Source of the DNA: Rhynchopus sp. YZ270_cl-10
Lineage: Eukaryota > Euglenozoa > Diplonemea > Diplonemida > Diplonemidae
Reading direction: 5' to 3'
DNA: 64,000 nt
Assembly: GCA_964035575.1 (NCBI GenBank)
Contig: OZ037888.1
Span: 496,001-560,000 of the forward strand
The position numbers were made by a program, and so were the translations under genes. Within the stretch, counting starts at the first letter, position 1. Each line of letters starts with the position of its first letter. The notes under the pieces were generated by a model. That model was not told the origin of the DNA. It worked only from the letters and a program-made list of their open reading frames with translations, and made no database searches. This document shows positions 31,663 through 39,716 of this stretch, piece after piece.

Positions 31663-33480
31663 ATGTCCTCCTCCCCTTCCCCTTCTTCCACATCGTCCGC
31701 ACGCGACCTTGGTGATATCTTTGCAGCCCTCCCCACATCGGTCCTCTCTCCGACCACCGATGTCTCGGCACCCCCGTCTCCAGCTATCACCATGAGCGAC
31801 GCGGAGCTGCAGGCACGCCTTGCTGAGTACAACGACGCTGTGGGGACCGAGGAGTGGCAGGGCAATCCGCACTACATTCATTCAACCGGGGAGATCACGA
31901 CTGTTGCCGATGAAGGCCACCCTCAACACCAAGAACTGCCTCAACTCACCCCACACCCAACCTCTTCACCCCCCGCCTCTGAATCCAATGTAGAAGATTC
32001 TCCTTCTGACGCCCTATGGGAGAAGGTTCTGCTTCTGGAGAGCGCTGCTCTCCGCCACGCCAGGCAAAACGAAACCACCTCCTTCGTTACCGACATCAAC
32101 GAAGAGATGCGCGCGGTTCTTGGCATTCAATTAACCCCAAATGGGGTGGATACGGTTCCGGTTCAGGCGCTTATGGAGGAAAAGGAGGAGGAGAAGAAGG
32201 AGGAGTCCGAAGTAGAACCTGGTAATGTCATTAATTATATCAGAAGGGTCTCCCAGACTGCGAAGTTAAAGGCGGAGGAGGAGGCGAAGCTTACCGTTTT
32301 TTCTGATGAAGAAGAAGTAGCGGATCCCATTGATGTAGCCACGCAGCTTGCGGCGATTCACCAGAGGGACGCATTGGATACAGAGGCAATGTCACGCCAT
32401 GCTGAACAAAGTCAAAGAAGATTGACCCGGCGTTCTCCATCTGCAATATCATCGCATTCGTCATCTTCTTCAGACTGCATTTTTTCTTCCAATCATAAAA
32501 ACCCTTTAACAATCCCGAGCAGAGAAATCCTCAAAATTGAAGTAGATTTGGTGAAGGCTACACCACCACATTTAACGGCAGCGCAAGCGAAATATTGGCA
32601 ATCAAGCGAAAAGGCGAGATTGGTGCAACAACGGAAGGTTGATCTATACGAAAAACGCCTTGCTGAACAAAAAGCACGCTACAAAGAAGAGCTGAAAGGG
32701 AAGGCGGCTCAAAGACAGCAAAAGGGTGGGGCCTCCTTTTGCCAGAAAACTGTGAGCGAACATCTTCAGCGACAGCGGGAAAAAACACTGCAAAAAAGCG
32801 ATGAGGACAAAAATGCCAGACAAAAGGAGCTGGACGACCGCAAAGAACGGCTATCACTGAACAGAAACTCCTTCGCGCAGGCGCAGAAGAACAATGAAAT
32901 CCGCAGACACCGTGCCAAAGTACACACCACCGCGCCCACGGGAGGTGGTTATTCTGGCGCTGCAGTTCCAACCAGCGTGGTAGCCACCCTGGCCTCTCCA
33001 CCTATATCACCACAACGAGGTACACAGGACAACACTTTTGTTACGAATCTCTCGGTTAATGCCAAGGAAGACCCAAAGAAGAAGAATACACACTCAGACG
33101 CTACCCCGATCACTGAAGGGACAATAACGCCACCTTTGAGTCAGAGGGGCCCATCGTATAAAGCATTGCACAATGAAAGGATGATACGCGATCAGAGAAG
33201 AGAGAAGGAAAAGGAGAACCGTGCAATGCAGAGCAAGCATGCGGCAGATGAGTTGGCATCGCGGCGTCTGCAGCAGGAGGAGGAGAGGTTGCGGAGAAAG
33301 CGTGCGAAAGATGCGGAGAACAGTAAACAGCGGCATGCTGTCGTCGAGGAAATGAAGCGGGACAAAGAACGGCGCCTAAGTGAACGGCAAAAGGAAAGCG
33401 ATCTTGAAAAAGAAAAGCACAACGCCATGCGCGAGGCCTTTGCGAAGGCACGAAGGGCGTCGTCATCTGCTTTGAAGTGA
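31663..33480 (+). CDS. hypothetical charged coiled-coil protein, 605 residues
   Basis: No family is recognised. The first 45 residues are Ser/Pro/Thr-rich. Acidic and Ser-rich stretches follow to about 280, with EEKEEEKKEESEVE near 170-185. Two long, highly charged helices lie at about 320-430 (many K, R, E, Q) and 485-600 (ERMIRDQRREKEKEN, then further E/K/R-rich repeats). The protein is probably elongated and may be cytoskeleton-associated, but that is only inference. The ATG lies in ACAATATG after a pyrimidine tract. A second in-frame ATG 43 codons on (TMSDAELQ) is possible. The last exon ends in a TGA with no downstream continuation. Confidence 0.8.
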   Translation: MSSSPSPSSTSSARDLGDIFAALPTSVLSPTTDVSAPPSPAITMSDAELQARLAEYNDAVGTEEWQGNPHYIHSTGEITTVADEGHPQHQELPQLTPHPTSSPPASESNVEDSPSDALWEKVLLLESAALRHARQNETTSFVTDINEEMRAVLGIQLTPNGVDTVPVQALMEEKEEEKKEESEVEPGNVINYIRRVSQTAKLKAEEEAKLTVFSDEEEVADPIDVATQLAAIHQRDALDTEAMSRHAEQSQRRLTRRSPSAISSHSSSSSDCIFSSNHKNPLTIPSREILKIEVDLVKATPPHLTAAQAKYWQSSEKARLVQQRKVDLYEKRLAEQKARYKEELKGKAAQRQQKGGASFCQKTVSEHLQRQREKTLQKSDEDKNARQKELDDRKERLSLNRNSFAQAQKNNEIRRHRAKVHTTAPTGGGYSGAAVPTSVVATLASPPISPQRGTQDNTFVTNLSVNAKEDPKKKNTHSDATPITEGTITPPLSQRGPSYKALHNERMIRDQRREKEKENRAMQSKHAADELASRRLQQEEERLRRKRAKDAENSKQRHAVVEEMKRDKERRLSERQKESDLEKEKHNAMREAFAKARRASSSALK

Positions 33481-33551
33481 ATAAAAAGAAGGCTTTTTTA
33501 AATTAAAAAAGCGTTGTGTTCACAGATGATTTGCCGATACAACAAAAAATA

Positions 33552-33600
33552 TAGTGGAGCACACTCTAGGGTGGCTACACTAATACAACCAAGTTTTCAA
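33552..33600 (+). repeat. dispersed hairpin repeat, family B (consensus-like)
   Basis: Outer stem AGTGGAGC/GCTACACT, inner CACT/GGTG, loop CTAG, then TAATACAACCAAG, TTTTC and an A-run. Confidence 0.85.
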
Positions 33601-33635
33601 AAAATACGTCATATGCCCTGGGAGGGGATATTGTG

Positions 33636-33693
33636 GCAATGCCAAACGGCAGACTGCTGAGGATACGTAGGCGCGAAGTCTGTTGTGCTCATG
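33636..33693 (+). repeat. dispersed repeat, family F
   Basis: GGCAGACT and AGTCTGTTGTGCTCA flank GAGGATACG and GGCGCGA; CAGACT pairs with AGTCTG. The second copy is at 48364-48430. Confidence 0.65.
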
Positions 33694-33854
33694 TCCTCAT
33701 TAAGTATCACTCCTTCGGGTTGCGGTCTTTGTGAGGCGTGTGCATCTCCTCCCCTATCCCCCCCTTTCCTGACTTTTCTCATTGGTTTTGTGCATCCACC
33801 TTGAGGTGATGTGCACATTATCAAATTCACGTACCCTGCGCCTTGTTTTCTTTG

Positions 33855-33890
33855 TAACCTAATCACAGAGAGGTTTAGGATCAAATATTT
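33855..33890 (+). repeat. dispersed hairpin repeat, family A (diverged)
   Basis: CCTAA and TTTAGG pair where other copies have CTAAGC/GCTTAG. GAGAGG is kept in the loop and GATCAAAT follows. Confidence 0.5.
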
Positions 33891-34008
33891 CTCTTTATTT
33901 ATTTACACCTTTTTTCTAAATGAGCATTAGTATAACAGAAAAAACGCCACCCACCCATCCCACCCCCTTTCTTGAATGAGAACATCACCATCACTCTCGT
34001 TATTTCAG

Positions 34009-34216
34009 GGGTTTGCTGCAACCCGAGTGGCTGAAGGACGCTACCCCCAACCTCAGCGTTGCCCCGACCCCACGCGACACGCTACTCGCTGGGCTCAAGC
34101 CCCTGGTGAAGGGTGGTTTTTTCTGCAAGGTGCAGAAAAAACCACCCTTGCACTTGGTCAAGGTTAATCCCCTGTGCACGCACGAGCAACTTGTGGGTTT
34201 GCTGCAGTCTGTGTAG
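34009..34216 (+). other. possible orphan exon or gene fragment
   Basis: After a TTATTTCAG an open frame runs to a TAG: LLQPEWLKDATPNL, then LLAGLKPLVKGGFF, PPLHLVKVNPLCTHEQL. Its composition resembles coding sequence more than its surroundings do. No start, upstream exon or family could be named. It could be the 3' end of an otherwise lost gene. A perfect hairpin sits within it. Confidence 0.3.
34109..34149. repeat. perfect hairpin, 18-bp arms and a 5-base loop
   Basis: Arms at 34109-34126 and 34132-34149 (AAGGGTGGTTTTTTCTGC and its complement) pair perfectly around AAGGT. Confidence 0.85.
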
Positions 34217-34275
34217 TATCCTCAGCATCCTTTCGTCCCTTTACCTTTCGATACTCATTCACATACCCATTAGGC

Positions 34276-34401
34276 CAGTGTTGGATGCAGACGTCTGCAG
34301 CCGTCTGCAGAAAATGCCACCTATATTTTGCAGACGTCTGGCAGACGTCTGCTGCAGATGTCTGCAGACGCGCGTTTGCAGCAGTCTGCAGCCAAACACT
34401 G
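34276..34401. mobile_element. small palindromic MITE-like element (hAT-like ends)
   Basis: The ends are CAGTGTTGGATGCAGAC and a near complement ending AACACTG. The interior repeats GCAGACGTCTGC palindromes. The 8 bases on each side, CATTAGGC and TATTAGGG, match at six positions, which suggests a decayed 8-bp target duplication. Confidence 0.6.
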
Positions 34402-34540
34402 TATTAGGGTGTCCCTCTGAAGTTAGACTCTCTTAGCCACTCCGCGAGGCTCCTTAGCGAGGCTGTTCTTTTGTGGTTATGTCGTTTACGCCGTACGTAT
34501 AACATCACCTCACTGCTATATGGGTAATTCGACCTTTTTT

Positions 34541-34573
34541 GTGACCAATCAAGCTTCGGTTCATCTTACCAAC
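34541..34573 (+). repeat. dispersed hairpin repeat, family A (shortened)
   Basis: GTGACCAATC, then GCTTCGGTTCATCTTACCAA. The loop and much of the 3' stem are missing. Confidence 0.5.
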
Positions 34574-34680
34574 ATCTTTTCCACCTCTTTTTTGATCCGA
34601 ACCTCCATTTTCCAACTCAATTTCCAGGTGACCAACTTCTGTATAAAACCCTCCCCTTCCCCTACTCTTTGCATACCCAT

Positions 34681-35781
34681 ATGACACGACTCGACGAAAT
34701 CGATTACGACGCATTGCAGCACATCACCACCTATGTTTCCTCACATATCACATTGGTTGCACTGAGCTCTGTGAACAAGAAGCTGTACTATGTGGCTTCG
34801 TACGAGCCTGCTTGGGAGGCTTTATGCAAATTAGCTTTAGATGATGAACAATACGCCCAACAGTGTGCTTCTGTTGCCCAAGGGACTAATTGGTGTGGCT
34901 GGCGTACCACGTATAGTGTACGCTACCAAGCGGTTGTGATGCAGAAAGTGGTGTCATTCATCCAAACGACCTTAGTAGGAACGTCGCGGATAGAGAAGAG
35001 CGCGTTAAAGAATTTGGTGAATTTGGATTTATCTACGACCTGTATTGGTAGGGAGGGGACGAAAAAGCTTGCAAAATCACTTCGAGGCAACCACATCCTC
35101 GAAAAGCTTGATGTCTCCAACCAAATGATGGTAGAAAGCGTCACAGAATTGGTCGACGTTATGCTATCAATGAAACGACTACGTTATGTCAACCTATCGG
35201 ACAACCGCTTGGGACCAGACGGTGCAAACAGTCTACGCCGATTAATGGAAGCAAACCGCCTCTGCCGTTTAGACGCCTGCAAAAACTTCCTTGGTCTACA
35301 AGGTGCTAAGACCCTCTCCGAAGCATCTCTAAAAAAGCCTTATAATCTCTGCCTTCTCCTCGACCGAAATGGCTTCACCGATTCTTCCCTGCCATTTTTC
35401 GCAAAATTAGCGCCAAAACTGTCTTCTCTTTCCCTTCGTACCAATATGCTAACAAATTCTGGGCTTCTCACATTAGCGCCATTACTCAAGAATGTGCCAA
35501 CAACGTTTGATTCGTTGGATCTGTCAAATGTGTCAGATGATTATGCAATAAAAGCTTTTAATGTCATAAAGCCTTCTACCGTGAAGATTCTCAAAGATGC
35601 TTGCAAGAGGGTTCAAGAGGGTGAAGTGAAGATGGAGGTGGAGGACTCAAAGAGCGGCCCCGACAGAAGCCAAAAAAGCCCCCAGCTGGATAACGCCCAG
35701 TTCCGGAAGCACAGAAAGGAACCGCTGGTAATCCTCTCAGAGGCGAAGAAAGGGGTAGATTCTAGCTGTTGCTTTATGTGA
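34681..35781 (+). CDS. F-box/LRR protein with a C-terminal CAAX box
   Basis: The 366-residue protein starts with an F-box-like helical segment at about 5-45 (DYDALQHITTYVSSHITLVA, then VNKKLYYVA), followed by leucine-rich repeats of the RNI type from about 115 to 295 (LVNLDLS, LEKLDVSN, LRYVNLSDNRLGPDGA, LSSLSLRTNMLT, SLDLSNV). The last residues are SSCCFM, a CAAX box with M at the end, which favours farnesylation. F-box proteins recruit substrates to SCF ubiquitin ligases; prenylated FBXL proteins do so at membranes. A TATAAAA lies 33 bases upstream of the ATG. Unlike most neighbours, its codons do not show strong C- or G-blocks. Confidence 0.85.
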   Translation: MTRLDEIDYDALQHITTYVSSHITLVALSSVNKKLYYVASYEPAWEALCKLALDDEQYAQQCASVAQGTNWCGWRTTYSVRYQAVVMQKVVSFIQTTLVGTSRIEKSALKNLVNLDLSTTCIGREGTKKLAKSLRGNHILEKLDVSNQMMVESVTELVDVMLSMKRLRYVNLSDNRLGPDGANSLRRLMEANRLCRLDACKNFLGLQGAKTLSEASLKKPYNLCLLLDRNGFTDSSLPFFAKLAPKLSSLSLRTNMLTNSGLLTLAPLLKNVPTTFDSLDLSNVSDDYAIKAFNVIKPSTVKILKDACKRVQEGEVKMEVEDSKSGPDRSQKSPQLDNAQFRKHRKEPLVILSEAKKGVDSSCCFM

Positions 35782-35865
35782 GAGGGTGTGGGGAATACGA
35801 GAAGAATTCGTAAAAATACTGTCACCATAAATTGTGTGGATATTCTGGACGTTTTTTTTTTCTGA

Positions 35866-36506
35866 GTTGTACCCAGTGCTGACGCTAAGGCCGGCTGGCC
35901 GGTCATATAAAAAAAATTTTTTTGACTTTTTTTTTTTCGGCCGAGCCCAGCTCAAGTTGGGGGCCTCCGGCGGAATGTGCGAATTCCTCTGCAGAGTTCG
36001 GCACTTCACTGATATTTGCACCAGGCACGCGTGGGATCAGTTTACAATAAGAAACGGCGGTCATGGCACCCAAAGGTTCGTGGCGAAGCCACGGTACGCA
36101 ACATTTCAAAAAATTGTGCTTAAAATTGCACATTTTTACTGATATACTATGTCAAAGGGAAGGGTGCGTTGGCAAGCTTGCGCCGCAGGCGCACGGTACG
36201 CTACTTTTATTATTTCGCCACGCTGCCTGCTTCCTTTTCCTTCGGCATTTGACCAATTGAGTCGCGTTCTGGCTGTGACGGGGTCACTTTGTTCATGAGG
36301 CCATTTCTGGTCACTCTCAGAGGCTCGTGTAAGGTGCCAACTGGGGGGGACTTCCGACCATCCCCTACCCCACCCTGCCCACCCACCCAACACCGGTCAT
36401 ATATGACCGGTCACATATGACCGGCATATTTTCAGACTTTTTTTTTCCTTTTTTTTTTTGGTCATATATGACCGGCTTTTTCCTTAGCGTCAGCACTGGT
36501 TGTACC
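35866..36506. mobile_element. hAT-superfamily MITE, 625 bp, with perfect 8-bp target duplication
   Basis: Target duplication GTTGTACC lies at 35866-35873 and 36499-36506. The element (35874-36498) begins CAGTGCTGACGCTAAGG and ends with its complement. Second, inner inverted motifs (GGTCATAT, CGGTCATATATGACCGG) lie near both ends. CAGTG termini with an 8-bp duplication are hAT hallmarks. No transposase-like frame is inside, so it is non-autonomous. The perfect duplication suggests a fairly recent insertion. Confidence 0.88.
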
Positions 36507-37126
36507 TTTTTTTTACGGTAGGTTTTTTTGGTTACGGTAACGAAATCTATGTGTTTGAAATGCAGTCGTCTGGTGATTTTGTATGCAGAAAGGCGTCTTT
36601 TGGAGAAATGAGTTGTCGATATAGCAATAAAAAAAATAGCTGCATCTGCACTAAGCTAATAGAATATCACAAAAAAAAGGTGATATCTCAAGGTGCGAAA
36701 ACAAGGAGTACAGACTTTGGGCAAACAAAACAGCAAACACGCATTGATTTGTCGTTACAAACGGTCTGTTTGATTCACTTTGATTAAATTTGATTCGCAC
36801 ACACCAACACTTATGGGGCCATATTCTGTGCACGAATGACCCCCCTATTAGTTATCGAACACACTAATACTAAATGCAGATTCCAAACTCTTTCCACCTT
36901 TTTTTTTTCTTTGTTTCACGCACAAACAAAGATCCAATCTTTTTTTCTTTCTAACCTTGCTATACAGTTTTTCTCTTCGAAATGCTCTTTTTTTATCTTG
37001 CTTTAAAAATACCAAATCTTCCACCACCCCCCTCCCCTTTTTTCACGCTCCACCGCCCATCCGAATAACCTTTTTTTTTAAACTTCTCTTTTCTCTGTCC
37101 CTTCACGACACATCGTGTATTCACTA

Positions 37127-37208
37127 TACCTCTCTCTTTCTCTCTCCCCTCCTACCCCCTCTTCCTCCTCCTCTTCCTCCTCCTCTTCCTCCCCACCCCT
37201 TTTTCTCC
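37127..37208 (+). promoter_or_regulatory. CT-rich tract upstream of the 374-residue gene
   Basis: CCTCCTCTTCCTCC-type pyrimidines run to TTTTTCTCCAAAAG. Confidence 0.4.
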
Positions 37209-37374
37209 AAAAGACAATGGAGGTGGATACTAAAAGTTACTCACACCGTTTGAAAATATAGTACCTCGAGTGACAAAGTACAAGACATTTTTTTTCACTT
37301 TTTGTCCCCCCTTTTTTAAACTTTACAAACACACACCCCTTTTTTCTCCAAAAAAGACAATGGAGGTGGATTCT
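37193..37374 (+). repeat. direct duplication of a start-codon region
   Basis: CACCCC, a T-run, CTCCAAAA and GACAATGGAGGTGGAT occur at about 37193-37231 and again at 37336-37374. The first copy opens a 14-codon frame (37217-37261) that stops; the second begins the real gene. The upstream copy is thus a potential uORF or an older start. Confidence 0.8.
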
Positions 37375-38484
37375 TTGCACAACTCCCCATTTGTTTATGA
37401 GATAGAATGTGCGGTACGGTGTGGCGTTCATGAGAGCGAGATAGATGGGTTACGCCGACTGGACCGTCTGGCACCAGCATTGAACCGCCACCTCAGCGAG
37501 GAGACTGTTCTCCTTCTCGCACAATTTATCAAATACGTCCACAGCGACGACAGCGCGAACCACTCCGAAGCCACCTTCCTCCAGGAACGTGGCGAGCTTG
37601 CTCTGCTTTGCCTTCGCTCCTACGTATCTGTCGCAGAGCAGGACCCTACATCCCCACCATGCGCACCTTGCCCCCTCTTTGGCCCTCCTCCACCTACTCC
37701 TCTGCTCATCCCCTTCTTTACTGCGCTTCTTCGGGTAGTGTTTTGCGAACCAGATATCTCCGTTTGTGATACAATCCGGCTTCATCGGAACGTCTCCCCT
37801 CAATTTGTCTGGTCTGCGCTGTGTCTCCTCCAAAATTATGTAGTTCTCTTTTGTGGTTCTCTAGATGAGTTTTGTACAGAAAAAGTGTTTTATACCAAAA
37901 TGCATGGTGTGGTAGTTGATTCTCTTCACATAGCTACAATAGATGTGGCGCGGGAGGCAGTCAAATTATTGGTTCTTTGTGGATTAAGTCGTGGGATAAT
38001 ATCAGAAAAGAACGCAGGAAGGAAACGGAAGCGAACAGAAGAGGTGTACGATATGGGCGCGCTGTCGGGAACGGTGCTGGAAGTGTTGGCTTTTTGTAAT
38101 GCAGCGTTGGGAGATCTGGGGTGCAAAGGGGAGAGGGAAGGGTTGCATTGGTTGGCGCTTAGTGCATGCAATTTGGCAGCGTTTGTACCAACGATGCTGT
38201 CGTTAAAACGATTTCAAAAGGAATTGAAAAAGCTATTACAGACTGCAGTCGCACGGCTTCTGCTTCGTATCCCCAAAGATGTCTCCCTCATCTGCCTCTC
38301 CGAACGCTGTCTCGCCCTCTGGGTAGCAATTCTCTCAATCGCTTCCCCGCAGGTCCTCCTCCTCTCCAAGGAATCCGACCTCGTCGATTCAGTGATCCGT
38401 GTTACCACCTGCCCCTTCGTCACCCCAGAAATGACGCGAAGTGTAAACGCACTTCTCACTGTCATGGTAGAGACGAGAGTATAG
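37360..38484 (+). CDS. hypothetical helical protein, 374 residues
   Basis: No family is recognised. The sequence is leucine-rich and helical from end to end, in a pattern like an armadillo/HEAT-type solenoid. A basic cluster (GRKRKRTEE, about 224-232) could be a nuclear localisation signal. A proline-rich loop (PPCAPCPLFGPPPPTP) lies near 97-115. The start is ACAATGG, and upstream in-frame codons have no ATG. The CT-rich tract and a duplicated start context precede it. Codon use is G/T-ending in the middle and C-ending at both ends. Confidence 0.75.
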   Translation: MEVDSLHNSPFVYEIECAVRCGVHESEIDGLRRLDRLAPALNRHLSEETVLLLAQFIKYVHSDDSANHSEATFLQERGELALLCLRSYVSVAEQDPTSPPCAPCPLFGPPPPTPLLIPFFTALLRVVFCEPDISVCDTIRLHRNVSPQFVWSALCLLQNYVVLFCGSLDEFCTEKVFYTKMHGVVVDSLHIATIDVAREAVKLLVLCGLSRGIISEKNAGRKRKRTEEVYDMGALSGTVLEVLAFCNAALGDLGCKGEREGLHWLALSACNLAAFVPTMLSLKRFQKELKKLLQTAVARLLLRIPKDVSLICLSERCLALWVAILSIASPQVLLLSKESDLVDSVIRVTTCPFVTPEMTRSVNALLTVMVETRV

Positions 38485-39575
38485 AAAATGGGAAAAGGGA
38501 AAAAGGGGGGATGAGAAGAGGGGATGGGCAGGGGAGGGGCTGAAGCGAGGTAGAGATGATGAGAAGGCGCCTTGCGAAGAAGAAGAAATAATGCCCACTG
38601 TATTTTTTTTGCTGCTTTCCCCCCCCCCCCCCCCCTTTTTTTTGTCACAACTGAACTGAACGCTTCTCAACGCGCCATTTTTATAAGAGGGCTTTGTATT
38701 TGGATGTCTGTAGTTTTCCCGCCAGCAGGAATATCCATCAGAACAAATTCCTTTTTGTGTTTCCAAAGGATTATTTCGTGCCTCTATTTGAGAGGAAGCG
38801 GGGGGGGGGGGTGGACGGCTGGCCTCTCAGATGGCAACCAACGAAATGTATTGTAAGTACATCATGGCTTCAGGTACACTGTCCACGAGAGGGCTTTTGT
38901 ATTTCGAGTCACATCAGATATTCGCCGTGCACACTATCTAACACGGTGGACTACTGGGAACGCTACTAATCCAAATTATTCGGTATTTTTGCGACTAATA
39001 TACCAGAACTAGTTTAGCACAAAAGTCGTTACAACTAGAAGTTCTGTTAGTAGCCCTCCCTGACAGTCCGCCGGGTCTACATCACTCTGTAGATATCACT
39101 CATTTCACCCTCTCCCCCTCTCCCCTCACTCACCCTTCGCAACTACAGGAGGGTGTCCAATACACAGGGGTTCAAGCGTTTTTCTCCCCCCCCCACCCCC
39201 GCCCTCCTCCTTTTTTCTTCTTCGTTGCTGATATAGTATTCAAGCCTTCACTGTGCACACCACCGCCCCAACGCGCCAAGAACCGAATCAAGACATAAAA
39301 ACAGGTGCGATGGAGTGGGGGTCAAAAAGGTGATTCATCACCAAGGGGCTTTGTGACTGCAGCTTCCCTTTTCTCCTTTTCTCTCCACTCTCCCTCAATT
39401 ATTTTCACCACTCTCTTTCTCTCGCCGTAGAAATTATTCGGGCTTCCAAAATCTGTCCCCATTTTTGTTGAAGTTTTGATTTCACTCACACCCCCCCTTT
39501 TTTTTCTCTTCTAAATCCCCCTTTTTTCCCACCTTTTTCTTGGGTTTTTCTTGGGGGCCAAGGGGTCCCGAAATT

Positions 39576-39610
<35 letters not shown>

Positions 39611-39716
39611 CTTTTTTTTTTTGGAAATTTTTTCTTTTTTGTTGCAGTAGCATTGCAGAGTGGCGCGGATTACTAGAATTTCAGCGGGCCGTCGCACATC
39701 CGTTGCGTTTACAGAC
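38485..39716. other. intergenic region before the cation channel
   Basis: It has a C-run (38621-38635), a family-C copy (38827-38912), a G-run near 38800, and a 29-base T-run (39579-39607). TTGCAG at 39642-39647 and GCAG at 39655-39658 could be leader splice acceptors. No gene was found. Confidence 0.6.
38827..38912 (+). repeat. dispersed repeat, family C (short)
   Basis: CAACCAACGAAATGTATTGT, CATCATGGCTTC, GGTACACTGTCCACGAGAGG, GCTTTTGTATTTCGAGTCAC. The central block is deleted. Confidence 0.7.

Larger units (their letters stand above)
33481..34680. other. intergenic region, coiled-coil to F-box/LRR gene
   Basis: It holds a family-B copy (33552-33600), family F (33636-33693), A-like sequences (33855-33890, 34541-34573), a possible exon (34009-34216) with a perfect hairpin, and a small palindromic element (34276-34401). 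TATAAAA at 34642-34648 is 33 bases before the next ATG. Confidence 0.6.
35782..37359. other. intergenic region with a hAT MITE and a duplicated start region
   Basis: The hAT element occupies 35874-36498. The rest is T-rich and gene-free until a CT-rich tract (37127-37208). A 40-base copy of the next gene's start context lies at 37193-37231. Confidence 0.6.

Noticed and set aside
39660-39716. Upstream extension of the channel gene
   Set aside because: The frame is open but has no ATG before 39717, and it starts right after possible splice acceptors. I kept the first ATG and noted the uncertainty.
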